A DNA stretch of 20,566 bases, from the NCBI GenBank assembly GCA_902764045.1, contig CACWUI010000007.1:1-20566 (forward strand). The letters run 5' to 3'. Below the pieces are notes generated by a model. That model did no database searches. It was given only the letters and a program-made list of their open reading frames with translations, and had not been told where the DNA came from. The position numbers and the translations under genes are program-made. Below, in pieces: positions 1-7,795 of this stretch; positions within the stretch are counted from its first letter, which is position 1, and each line of letters opens with the position of its first letter. Source of the stretch: an uncultured Lachnospiraceae bacterium. Lineage in GTDB: Bacteria; Bacillota; Clostridia; Lachnospirales; Lachnospiraceae.

Positions 1-456
1 AAATATTATGTTGAAACATTAAGCTCTCACTATGCCCATACTCTTGATGAAGAGCACCTTATGATCGCAAGAAGTGTGATCCGGGAAAAATCCCCGTCAT
101 ATCTCAAAGCATTCGACAGGGTTTTAAATCAAAAATACGGATATATGTTTAATATGTTCATCACGTCAAAAGCAATTTCAGATGAATACTGCTCATGGCT
201 TTTCCCCATTCTTGAAGAGCTTGAGAAGCACATAGATTCCTCAGGTATGTCTGATTTTGAAAGAAGATGGCCGGGTCGCGTAAGCGAGATCCTTTTCAAT
301 GTCTGGTTGGAATATTCTATACAGACAGGTCATCTTCGCAGATCTGATATTAAAGAAATATCCCACATATACACAGGAAAAATCGATTATGTCAAGAAGG
401 CCACGTCCTTCGTTAAAGCCAAGCTTTTTCACAAAAAATATAACAAGAGTTTTTAG
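1..456 (+). CDS. DUF4422 family glycosyltransferase, C-terminal part (5' cut by window edge)
   Basis: The frame is open from base 1, so the true start lies upstream of the window; 151 residues are visible. The opening YYVETLSSHYAH and the later block YMFNMFI...EYCSWLFPILEELEKHID, followed by R.SEILFNVWLEY, are the hallmark C-terminal pattern of DUF4422 proteins, which are found as glycosyltransferases in capsule and exopolysaccharide loci. The donor sugar cannot be read from this part. The basic tail (KAKLFHKKYNKSF) would suit membrane-surface association on the cytoplasmic side, which is inference. The flippase gene follows after 14 bases, so the two are almost certainly co-transcribed. The ATG at position 61 is internal, since family-like sequence continues upstream of it. 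Confidence 0.85.
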   Translation, partial: KYYVETLSSHYAHTLDEEHLMIARSVIREKSPSYLKAFDRVLNQKYGYMFNMFITSKAISDEYCSWLFPILEELEKHIDSSGMSDFERRWPGRVSEILFNVWLEYSIQTGHLRRSDIKEISHIYTGKIDYVKKATSFVKAKLFHKKYNKSF

Positions 457-470
457 AACACGGAGATAAA

Positions 471-1928
471 ATGCACAAGGTTCATTCTGTCAAATACAAT
501 TTCATAATGAATTTCATTCTGACGGCATCAGGTATTATTTTCCCTCTGATCACTTTTCCTTATATTACGCGTGTAATAGGAATAGAAAAGTTCGGAGCGG
601 TTTCTTTTGTAATAAATGTTATAAATTTCACCTTAATCTTTGCTCAATTGGGAATCCCCACGTATGGCGTCCGGGCATGTGCCAGGGTTCGTGATGACAA
701 ACAAAAACTGTCCCAAACAGTAAAGGAAATACTTTTTATTCATCTTATTATGTCAATTATTGTTACCGCAATATTTGCAGTACTTATTTTTGCCGTGCCC
801 TCTTTTTATAACCACAGGGTGATGTTTTTTATAAGCATATCCACATTTATCCTTCAGGCCTTTGGAGTCAACTGGTTCTTCCAGGCCACGGAGCAATATG
901 ACTATATAACCATAAGGAGTCTTATTTTTAAAGTAATTTCAATTGCCCTTATGTTTATTCTGGTCCATCATACGGAAGACTATGTTGTATATTGCGCCAT
1001 AACCGTATTTGCAGGTTTTGGATCAAACATATACAACTTTATTCGTGTGCGCAAATTTGTCTCTTTTAAAAGAACAGAGCCCTTAAATTTAAAGCAGCAT
1101 TTTAAACCGATACTCATTCTTTTTGCCCAGAGTCTCGCTATTTCGATCTACACATATCTTGATTCCATAATGCTGGGATTTATGAAAGGAGATCTTGATG
1201 TGGGTTATTATGCCTCTGCCACAAAGGTAAAGGTTATACTTGTGAGTCTTGTAACATCTTTGGGAAATGTTTTGCTTCCTCGTATGTCTTACTATGTAAA
1301 GATGCAGATGCGGGATGAATTTAAAAAGACAATGATAAAGGCTTTTAATTTCACACTTTTCATTGCCGTTCCTCTTTCGCTTTTCTTTTCGATCACTGCA
1401 ACCAACTGTCTTCTTTTCCTTGCAGGAAAAGAGTCTCTGCCTGCCGCGCCTGCCATGACCATTATTACCCTTTCCGTAATTCCCATAGGAATCACAAACG
1501 TGTTGGGCATACAGATAATGACGCCTCTCAATAAAGAAAAAAATGTTCTTATTTCCGTAATAGTAGGTGCCGCCATAGATTTTGTTTTAAACCTTATACT
1601 TATTCCTTTCTTCGGGGCTACCGGCGCTTCAATAGCAACTGTTATAGCAGAGGTCGGGGTTCTTGTTATACAGATCATCTTTACATCGCTCATACTAAAA
1701 CATGTAATAAAACAGATACATTTTGCCAAATATGCCATAACAGGGCTTGTTGCCTCCATACCTTTATTTTTCATAAACAGCATTTCATTCCCTCATGCCG
1801 TAATCAACCTTATCTTATCATTAGCTGTTTATGTCGGAATTTATTTTGGAATACTGTTTATCAGTAAGGATAAAATACTTCTCGAATCTTTAAGCACCTT
1901 AAAGCGACGCCTTCCCGGAAAAAAATAG
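471..1928 (+). CDS. Wzx-type polysaccharide flippase (oligosaccharide flippase / MOP superfamily)
   Basis: This 485-residue protein is almost entirely hydrophobic, with about 12 to 14 membrane segments. Its N-terminus (YNFIMNFILTASGIIFPLI, then PYITRVIG.EKFG) is the typical opening of Gram-positive Wzx/RfbX flippases, which move undecaprenyl-diphosphate-linked repeat units from the inner to the outer face of the membrane. NWFFQATEQYDYITIRS near residues 129-145 is another characteristic block. The length fits the family (about 450-500). The start is supported by GGAG at 462-465, five bases before the ATG. It lies between a DUF4422 glycosyltransferase gene and a Wzy/Wzz frame, so the context is a Wzy-dependent pathway. 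The substrate cannot be deduced. MATE and MurJ proteins share the superfamily, but the location and N-terminus favour Wzx. Confidence 0.9.
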   Translation: MHKVHSVKYNFIMNFILTASGIIFPLITFPYITRVIGIEKFGAVSFVINVINFTLIFAQLGIPTYGVRACARVRDDKQKLSQTVKEILFIHLIMSIIVTAIFAVLIFAVPSFYNHRVMFFISISTFILQAFGVNWFFQATEQYDYITIRSLIFKVISIALMFILVHHTEDYVVYCAITVFAGFGSNIYNFIRVRKFVSFKRTEPLNLKQHFKPILILFAQSLAISIYTYLDSIMLGFMKGDLDVGYYASATKVKVILVSLVTSLGNVLLPRMSYYVKMQMRDEFKKTMIKAFNFTLFIAVPLSLFFSITATNCLLFLAGKESLPAAPAMTIITLSVIPIGITNVLGIQIMTPLNKEKNVLISVIVGAAIDFVLNLILIPFFGATGASIATVIAEVGVLVIQIIFTSLILKHVIKQIHFAKYAITGLVASIPLFFINSISFPHAVINLILSLAVYVGIYFGILFISKDKILLESLSTLKRRLPGKK

Positions 1929-2003
1929 ACTTTTTCTTTGTATTTATCCCGGATATTTGCTAAACTGTTTTGTCAGGTACATATTAACTCGGGAGAGATG
2001 AGA

Positions 2004-4514
2004 ATGTTTAACGAAAAAAAAGACTTAAACATGTCTGTTTTTGAATATCTTTTCCTGATCGGCTATTCAATCATTATCACAATGGGCGTATTTGCCACCT
2101 CACAGTTTTCATATTCCGACTGGTGGGGACGTACATACACCATAATGATTGGGCTTGCCCTTCTTCTGATGATCATCGGCTTTATTTTTTACTCCACTAT
2201 AAGTAAACGGGCCTTTATTCTATGCATATTGCTTATAGTTTTATGCCTGCTCATAAGACAGGGAAGTGACCGCGGAAAGGAAATAATGACTTTCACCGCA
2301 ATTGTATTTTTAGGCGGACTTATAGATTGGAAAAAATCCATTCGGGTGTTTTTTATTATTGCTTCCTGTTCCGTCGCGATCGTATTGATCCTTTATTCAA
2401 CAGGAGTCTTTTATCCGGAATATATAGGTCGTTCAGGCGAGGACACGGTCAGGCTGTATTTAGGATTCATATACACTGCAATACCGGCCAATTTTTATTT
2501 TCATATAGTTTTGGCCTATTTTTTCCTAAAAAAAGGAGCGATAAATTTACTTGAAACAATAATAGTTCTTGTAACAAACTACCTGCTTTTTAAATATACC
2601 GATACCAACGCCGTTTTTTACGGTATTTTAGCTCTGGTAATAATCCTTTGGATTTATCGTTTTTTTCCGCAAATATTCAGATTAAAATACCTGAAGATCC
2701 TGTCAATTGTTATTGTTCCGGCATTGGCTGTTGCGGTGATCGCTCTTTCATATATGTATACCCCCATGAGCCCAACCTTAACAAAACTGGACAAGATTCT
2801 AAACACCAGGTTGGCACTTGGGCACGAGGCAATCGAAAAATACGGCATACACCTTTTCGGAAACAATGTAACATGGTCCAACTATACCGGAAGATACGGA
2901 GAAAATGTATATGAAGAATATTTCTTCGTCGACTCGTCTTATCTGAATATTCTGATAACCTTCGGCATAATAATTCTGATCATCATTTGTGTCGGATATG
3001 CATTGGTGGGCAAAAAGCTTTTTGAAAAAAAGCATTATATGGGTTGCATTATATTCATTTTATTTGCTATACACTGCGGAACAGACCACCATCTTTTTGA
3101 AGTGCGATATAATCCGTTTCTTGTACTTATAGGGTTTGTATTTATTAATAAAGGGTTAATTCTAAAAAGGGGAATTAGTACAATGAATAGTAATTTTATT
3201 AAAAAGGAAAGAGAAATAAGCATCCGCTCACTTTTTGCAAGAGTTTTCCGCAAATGGTGGCTGATTCTTATCGTTGCCGCAGCCGTGGGAGTGCTTGCAG
3301 GTGGATATAAAATATTCACCACTTCGAAGGCAAAAAACAGCAATCCCGAAGACACCATGACTTACGAGGAATATCAGAAAAAGCTTGCTGATTATGAACA
3401 TAACACAAAAACCCTGAAGGATTCCATAAAAGCATCTGAGGATGCCCTTCAGTCAAAGATTGATTATCTTTCAAACTCAATACTCGCAAAGCTTGACCCC
3501 AACAATGTTTATGTTTCAAAAAATAATTGCTTTTTTGAATCAGAAAATCCGGAGTCAGCTTTGGCGCTTCGTGACCGTGCAGCCAACAGAGCCGTTGATC
3601 TGTATTCCACATATGTCACTTCTCTTGATTTTTGGACAGATTTAAGCAACGAAATGGAAACCGAGCCTCAGTATCTTTTGGAACTTGTAACTACCACACC
3701 CGATTATGAGGCTTCCAACCTTCTAGTCACCATTAAATACACCGATGAGGAAGGTGCAAAAAAAATATCTGATTACATGATCAACAGGATGCAGTCATAC
3801 ACCCCTCAGGCAAACAAAGAAGTCGGAAACTTCAAACTTATCAGTTCAAGCCCCGTGGTTTCAAAAACCGTTGACACCACACTGCAAAACTGGCATTTTA
3901 ACAAGACTTCCGAGATAAAAAATCTTGAAAACTCCATAAAACAGCTTCAGCAGTCACTTGATAAGCTCTCAAAACCTGCACAACCTGCTACCACCAGCAG
4001 ATCAGCTCTTGCGAAGGAAGGTGTATTATTCGGGATAAAGGCCGCTGCTGCAGGAGCCGGAGCCATGATAATCCTTCTTTCGATTATCATCGTAGCAAGC
4101 AAAAAAGTTTTATCCTCTAAAGAGTTCTATGACAGATATGAATTAAAAGAGGTGGCCCGATTCCCGAAATCGGGCACCGGACGCAGTAGTATGTCTGATA
4201 AGGAAAGATATGATATCGCCGTTGAAAACATAAATAAATACTCCGGTAACTCAGATAATATCTTAGTCGTGGGTAAAGCGCCAAAGGCTGCCATAAACCT
4301 TGCGGTTGCAGAACTTCGTAAACGTATGGGGAATATATCCATTGACTATATTGAAAATGTAAACGATTCAACGGCACATATTAACAGACTTAAAGAAGCC
4401 GACAGTGTTATAATCACAGAAACCGTGGGAAGTTCAAGATATAACAAAATTGATGATAATATTAAATATGTTTATGATTGGGATAAGCCTATAGTAGGAA
4501 GCATCCTCTATTGA
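2004..4514 (+). CDS. Wzy-like polymerase fused in frame to Wzz-like chain-length determinant
   Basis: One open frame of about 836 residues carries two proteins normally separate. Residues 1 to about 390 are polytopic, with about 10 membrane segments, a long extracellular loop (GNNVTWSNYTGRYGENVYEEYFFVDSSY) and the end pattern TDHHLFEVRYNPFL seen in Wzy polymerases. From position 3183 comes a Wzz/tyrosine-kinase-modulator-like half of 443 residues: TM1 near 24-45 (FRKWWLILIVAAAVGVLAGG), a coiled extracytoplasmic domain, TM2 near 281-306 and a cytoplasmic tail. The start at 2004 is chosen because GGGAG (1991-1995) sits 8 bases upstream; the frame also reaches TTG 1938 without ribosome binding site support. 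A strong internal ribosome binding site and ATG lie exactly at the junction, so the halves may be made separately. Wzy joins repeat units outside the membrane and Wzz sets chain length. Confidence 0.8.
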   Translation: MFNEKKDLNMSVFEYLFLIGYSIIITMGVFATSQFSYSDWWGRTYTIMIGLALLLMIIGFIFYSTISKRAFILCILLIVLCLLIRQGSDRGKEIMTFTAIVFLGGLIDWKKSIRVFFIIASCSVAIVLILYSTGVFYPEYIGRSGEDTVRLYLGFIYTAIPANFYFHIVLAYFFLKKGAINLLETIIVLVTNYLLFKYTDTNAVFYGILALVIILWIYRFFPQIFRLKYLKILSIVIVPALAVAVIALSYMYTPMSPTLTKLDKILNTRLALGHEAIEKYGIHLFGNNVTWSNYTGRYGENVYEEYFFVDSSYLNILITFGIIILIIICVGYALVGKKLFEKKHYMGCIIFILFAIHCGTDHHLFEVRYNPFLVLIGFVFINKGLILKRGISTMNSNFIKKEREISIRSLFARVFRKWWLILIVAAAVGVLAGGYKIFTTSKAKNSNPEDTMTYEEYQKKLADYEHNTKTLKDSIKASEDALQSKIDYLSNSILAKLDPNNVYVSKNNCFFESENPESALALRDRAANRAVDLYSTYVTSLDFWTDLSNEMETEPQYLLELVTTTPDYEASNLLVTIKYTDEEGAKKISDYMINRMQSYTPQANKEVGNFKLISSSPVVSKTVDTTLQNWHFNKTSEIKNLENSIKQLQQSLDKLSKPAQPATTSRSALAKEGVLFGIKAAAAGAGAMIILLSIIIVASKKVLSSKEFYDRYELKEVARFPKSGTGRSSMSDKERYDIAVENINKYSGNSDNILVVGKAPKAAINLAVAELRKRMGNISIDYIENVNDSTAHINRLKEADSVIITETVGSSRYNKIDDNIKYVYDWDKPIVGSILY
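3167..3185 (+). promoter_or_regulatory. Internal ribosome binding site and ATG for the Wzz-like half
   Basis: AAGGGGA at 3167-3173 is followed after 9 bases by ATG at 3183-3185, in the frame of the larger ORF. The Wzz-like sequence begins just here (MNSNFIKKER, then the first membrane helix), which is how a free-standing Wzz gene would start. Translation of the second half from this site is therefore likely whether or not the upstream half reads through. Confidence 0.6.
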
Positions 4515-4523
4515 CAGCCATCA

Positions 4524-4551
4524 AAAGCCCCCGTAAAACTACGGGGGCTTT
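4524..4551 (+). terminator. Rho-independent terminator closing the wzx-wzy/wzz transcript
   Basis: A perfect 12-bp stem (arms 4524-4535 and 4540-4551, core AGCCCCCGTA) with an AAAC loop is followed by a T-rich stretch (CTTTAAT). It lies 9 bases after the stop of the Wzy-Wzz frame and before the converging minus-strand glycosyltransferase gene. It may work weakly in the other direction too, because AAAA flanks the left arm. Confidence 0.9.
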
Positions 4552-4563
4552 CTTTAATAAGCA

Positions 4564-5541
4564 CTATTTGTTATTTTTCAATAATTGTTTACTTATTTTT
4601 TCTCTTCTGATATGTTCGTCCTTCCAGCGCTGAACCTGATTCAGCCTGAACTCAAACTCTATTTTATCTTTAGATAAAAGGTTATGTAGTATAAAACCTG
4701 ATATGAACATTAATATCGCAACTATCATTATTCCGCCGCTTACTACAACCGTCGGAAATCTGGGCACAAGCCCTGTGTGAAGAAACGTCGCAAACACCGG
4801 AATCATCATTATAATACTTATCGCAGCAAGAATCGCAGCTATTATTCCGAAATAAGCAAAGGGATGATAATTCCTGTATAATTTTTCTATCATCTTCAGA
4901 ACTTTAAAACCGTCGGAATAGGTGTTAAGTTTGGACTCGCTCCCTTCCGGTCTGTCCTGATAGTTAATGACCTCATTTTCAACCTGCATATTATACTCTA
5001 CTGCGTGTATGGTCATTTCAGTCTCTATCTCAAATCCTTTTGACCGCACTGGGAAGGTTTTAACAAACAGATAACTGAATGCCCTGTAACCTGTCATAAT
5101 ATCCTTAATATCACATTTGAACAGTCGGTTAATGCTTTTACGTACAAATGAATTTCCGAAATTGTGAAAAGGCCGTTTGTTTTCATCAAAGTATGTTGAC
5201 GAAAGCCTGTCTCCAACTACCATATCTGCATCTCTTTCAAGTATGGGCTTAACAAGATCTTCAGCCGATTCTGCAGGATAGGTATCGTCTCCGTCAACCA
5301 TCAAATAGCAATGGGCATTGATCTCACGAAACATTCTTCTTATAACATTTCCCTTACCCTGCTGACGTTCATACCTCACCACTGCACCTGCGTTTTGTGC
5401 AACATCCGCAGTTCCGTCGGTGGAGTTATTATCATATACATAAACAACTGCTTCAGGCAAAACCTTTTTAAAATCAGAAACCACCCGCCCTATTGTTTTT
5501 GCTTCATTATAACATGGTATCAATATCGCAATTTTATCCAT
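4564..5541 (-). CDS. Membrane-anchored family 2 glycosyltransferase (dolichol/polyprenol-phosphate glycosyltransferase type)
   Basis: A 325-residue GT-A enzyme. The N-terminus AILIPCYNEAKTIG, the nucleotide-binding stretch YDNNSTDGT (about 37-44), the metal-binding VDGDDTYP (about 82-89) and MTGYRAFS (about 149-156) are typical of GT2 enzymes that move a sugar from a nucleotide donor to a polyprenyl phosphate. Two membrane helices follow (about 228-250 and 262-288), then a charged cytoplasmic tail. The two-helix arrangement resembles bactoprenol glucosyltransferases and DPM1-like proteins with a C-terminal anchor. Such enzymes supply lipid-linked sugars for modifying surface polymers, but the actual sugar is unknown. 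It is the last gene of a three-gene minus-strand operon, 17 bases after the preceding gene; its ribosome binding site (AGAGAGAG) is only moderate. Confidence 0.9.
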   Translation of the reverse strand: MDKIAILIPCYNEAKTIGRVVSDFKKVLPEAVVYVYDNNSTDGTADVAQNAGAVVRYERQQGKGNVIRRMFREINAHCYLMVDGDDTYPAESAEDLVKPILERDADMVVGDRLSSTYFDENKRPFHNFGNSFVRKSINRLFKCDIKDIMTGYRAFSYLFVKTFPVRSKGFEIETEMTIHAVEYNMQVENEVINYQDRPEGSESKLNTYSDGFKVLKMIEKLYRNYHPFAYFGIIAAILAAISIIMMIPVFATFLHTGLVPRFPTVVVSGGIMIVAILMFISGFILHNLLSKDKIEFEFRLNQVQRWKDEHIRREKISKQLLKNNK

Positions 5542-5558
5542 GAATTCTCTCTCTTGAT

Positions 5559-6662
5559 TTATAATCGTAATTCCGCCCGTTCTATGGCTTTGGTAAAAAA
5601 CGTACCGCTCTTAACCGCTTTTGTAAAGGGCTTTATATTTTCAATCATCTGCCTGTAATCATCATCGGAAATATTTTCTACCGCGTCTTTTATGTCATAT
5701 ATACTTTCGACTGCTATTCCCAGACCGTATTTGGTGATAAAATCGGAAAGCGCAGCTCCGGACCAGATAATAACCGGAATGCCTGCAGCAATATACATGG
5801 AAACCTTGTTGGGGTTGTTTATACGCAGATATTCACCCCAGTTTCCGTCACATGTTTCAAGGGAGTTTCCTTCCCATACAAGCCCAAAACTGCCTTCAAT
5901 AACAGAAGGGATTATTTCCGGAAGGAAAGCGCCTTTATAGTCATATGTCAGATTATTTATATCTCCTTCATCAACATCAGGTCCGTAAATGTTAAACTTT
6001 ACTCCGGGATCCGCTTTTGACGAATAAATATAATATCCTTTTTCATTTAACTTATTCTGCATTTCTGCCGCAATCACTATGGGAGCATCCTTGAAAAACC
6101 TCTCCTCGGGCTTTTTCTCAGGCTCTTCATCCGTAAGATAATCAAACATTCTTATATTTATAAGTTTCTTGTCATTGAACTCAGCCGCAAGAAGTATTTT
6201 CCTCATTTGTACGTTGTTCACTATCAACTGGTTGAAAAAAGAAAGAGCGTGGGCATCTTCCACCGTGGACCAGTGTTTGATAAGCTTACCCTCGTCATTA
6301 TCCCTGTAGGAACCCAGATCCTGAACGATCCCTACAGCAAAGGCTCCTTTCATTTTCAGGAAAACAAGGATATTTGCAAGAAGGGTTTTCTGATAGGGAG
6401 GATACTGGATAACAACAATATCATTTCTTCTTACTTTTTTGAGATAATCCATCCAGCTTTTAAAGTTTTTCCCCGTCCCCTTTACCTTGTGGGCAATACT
6501 TCTAACAGAGTCATTTTCTTTGGAATTACCCGAATCGGAAACGGGAATGCCTATAGACTCATACCCTCTCTGTGTAAGTATCGTCCTGATGTCACTTCTG
6601 CACTTGTCCTTTGTATGCCATTCGTCACCTGACAAATTGCTCTCATACACGTAATATTTCAT
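5559..6662 (-). CDS. Gtf3 / beta-1,6-galactofuranosyltransferase-like sugar transferase
   Basis: A 367-residue protein starting MKYYVYESN, with a GT-B-like layout. An N-terminal half contains DIVVIQYPPYQ (about 81-91) and GIVQDLGSYR (about 113-122). A C-terminal half contains GSFGLVWEGNS, NWGEYLRINNPNKVSMYIAAGIPVIIW and GLGIAV. The block GEYLR.NNP.K.S.YIAAG.PVI is characteristic of proteins annotated as beta-1,6-galactofuranosyltransferases and of the streptococcal Gtf3-like enzymes, which use UDP-sugars. I infer it adds a sugar during cell-surface glycan synthesis; the donor and acceptor are not determined. The start is well supported: GGAGAGG lies upstream at normal distance. Only 5 bases separate it from the exonuclease gene upstream, which indicates strong co-transcription. 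No membrane segment or signal peptide is seen. Confidence 0.75.
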   Translation of the reverse strand: MKYYVYESNLSGDEWHTKDKCRSDIRTILTQRGYESIGIPVSDSGNSKENDSVRSIAHKVKGTGKNFKSWMDYLKKVRRNDIVVIQYPPYQKTLLANILVFLKMKGAFAVGIVQDLGSYRDNDEGKLIKHWSTVEDAHALSFFNQLIVNNVQMRKILLAAEFNDKKLINIRMFDYLTDEEPEKKPEERFFKDAPIVIAAEMQNKLNEKGYYIYSSKADPGVKFNIYGPDVDEGDINNLTYDYKGAFLPEIIPSVIEGSFGLVWEGNSLETCDGNWGEYLRINNPNKVSMYIAAGIPVIIWSGAALSDFITKYGLGIAVESIYDIKDAVENISDDDYRQMIENIKPFTKAVKSGTFFTKAIERAELRL

Positions 6663-6667
6663 GATAA

Positions 6668-7627
6668 TTACCTCTCCGATTCAAGCTTTTGTTTTACACG
6701 TTCCCTCGCTTTTTCTTTCTTGTCTCTTAATGCAAGAAAACCATTTTTATCGGTCCTGGTCATGGTCCTGACTGCAAAAAATCTACCGTCATCACTTTTT
6801 TTAACCCTGAACTTTCCGGTAATGTACCCGTGTTCGGCACACTCAAATGCCGCGTAATAGTTTTTGCCGTTATCGCAAAACCATCTTATCTTCCTGTCCA
6901 TCGGTCTGTCACAAACAAAACATCTGGCCTTTCTAAGATCACGGTAACCCGTAGCCTTCTCTTTAGAATCAAATGCTTTCGTCACATACTGCTCCAGATA
7001 ATTATTTCTTATCCGGAATTCTTCAGAACTTTTACGGGGCACCTTATAGTTATCGATACTGAAATTATTCTTAAGAAGCTTACCGTCGATGTTCTTCATA
7101 ATATCTGCCGTATAATCCGCATCGTAGATCGCTCTGTGAAATTCCTTCCTTGTTGGAAGATCAAGGATCTCAACAGCCTCGTTAAGACCGGCATTTTTAC
7201 TGCCGTCCAGATAATTCTCACTGAAAATGCTTTGCATATCCAGGAACAGAAACGGCAGCGGAAACTTATTGTCGATGCCGTGATAATTCATATTTCTCTG
7301 AAGCTGAAACAGATCCATATCACCCCAGGTGCAAAAAATAATATCATTACCGCACCATTTCAAAAAATCCGACAATGCTTCCGGAAAAGGCTTCCCTTTT
7401 TGAAGATCCTTCATCGTGATGGGAAGCATCTTTTCTATGGCCTTATGCATTTTAAAATAGACTTCCGGCTTTATCAGCCTGTCAAATGAGCTGATCTTAT
7501 TTAAGTCCTTGTCAAGTTTAACGGCACCTATTTCAATTATCTCAAAGGGCAGTGCCCCGTTTTCGTTTGAAATTACCCTGCCGGAAGGCGACTGATTCCA
7601 TTCAAGATCAAGTACAATATAGTTCAT
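6668..7627 (-). CDS. DEDDh 3'-5' exonuclease with C-terminal zinc-ribbon-like tail
   Basis: A 319-residue protein. The RNase T/DnaQ-like exonuclease fold occupies about residues 1-185: D7 and E9 in VLDLEWN (Exo I), D103/D105 in WGDMDLFQL (Exo II), and H164 with D169 in HRAIYDAD (Exo III, HxAxxD). All DEDDh metal ligands are therefore present, and it should remove nucleotides from RNA or DNA 3' ends. The nearest named relatives by style are KapD/ERI-1-like exonucleases. Residues 236-266 carry C236-x2-C239, C251, C263 and H266, resembling a small zinc-binding module, and the C-terminus is a basic, probably helical tail (about 302-319). It is the first gene of an operon with two glycosyltransferases, which is an unexpected pairing. 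The ribosome binding site is weak; the start is chosen because the fold begins immediately at MNYIVLDLEW. Confidence 0.88.
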   Translation of the reverse strand: MNYIVLDLEWNQSPSGRVISNENGALPFEIIEIGAVKLDKDLNKISSFDRLIKPEVYFKMHKAIEKMLPITMKDLQKGKPFPEALSDFLKWCGNDIIFCTWGDMDLFQLQRNMNYHGIDNKFPLPFLFLDMQSIFSENYLDGSKNAGLNEAVEILDLPTRKEFHRAIYDADYTADIMKNIDGKLLKNNFSIDNYKVPRKSSEEFRIRNNYLEQYVTKAFDSKEKATGYRDLRKARCFVCDRPMDRKIRWFCDNGKNYYAAFECAEHGYITGKFRVKKSDDGRFFAVRTMTRTDKNGFLALRDKKEKARERVKQKLESER

Positions 7628-7684
7628 GATATCTGCTTTTAGAACCGCCCTCTCTGTTTTAATGAATCATTTACAATCTCTACT

Positions 7685-7713
7685 ATTATATGTAAATTTT
7701 GGCTTATTTGCAA
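7685..7713 (-). promoter_or_regulatory. Sigma-A-type promoter for the exonuclease-glycosyltransferase operon
   Basis: On the minus strand, -35 TTGCAA (7713-7708) and -10 TATAAT (7690-7685) are separated by 17 bases. The -10 matches the consensus perfectly and the -35 at 4 of 6 positions. The leader to the ATG at 7627 is about 50 bases. It lies back to back with the manC promoter. Confidence 0.65.
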
Positions 7714-7731
7714 GATTCACAACGATTTTAC

Positions 7732-7760
7732 TTGCCTTGAAATGATACATAATATATAAT
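7732..7760 (+). promoter_or_regulatory. Sigma-A-type promoter for manC
   Basis: The -35 TTGCCT (7732-7737) and the perfect -10 TATAAT (7755-7760) are separated by 17 bases, placing the start of transcription about 30 bases before the manC ATG. GAGGAT (7784-7789) is the ribosome binding site. Its -35 lies only 18 bases from the -35 of the divergent promoter. Confidence 0.65.
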
Positions 7761-7795
7761 GCAACATACACTTTTTTGAAGTATGAGGATCTATC

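Noticed and set aside
1292..1783. 163-residue minus-strand open frame
   Set aside because: It lies wholly inside the wzx gene on the opposite strand, has no ribosome binding site or recognisable domain, and is a shadow of the real frame.
1938..2003. TTG at 1938 as the start of the Wzy-Wzz frame
   Set aside because: It has no ribosome binding site and adds residues that do not look like a Wzy start, whereas GGGAG at 1991-1995 fits ATG 2004 exactly.
3164..3172. A5G4 run as a canonical programmed -1 frameshift site
   Set aside because: The heptamer does not fit X-XXY-YYZ in the frame used and no downstream pseudoknot is evident; a fixed indel or slippage is more economical.
6830..7489. 219-residue plus-strand open frame
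   Set aside because: It is fully antisense to the exonuclease gene, whose catalytic motifs are intact, and has no recognisable features of its own.
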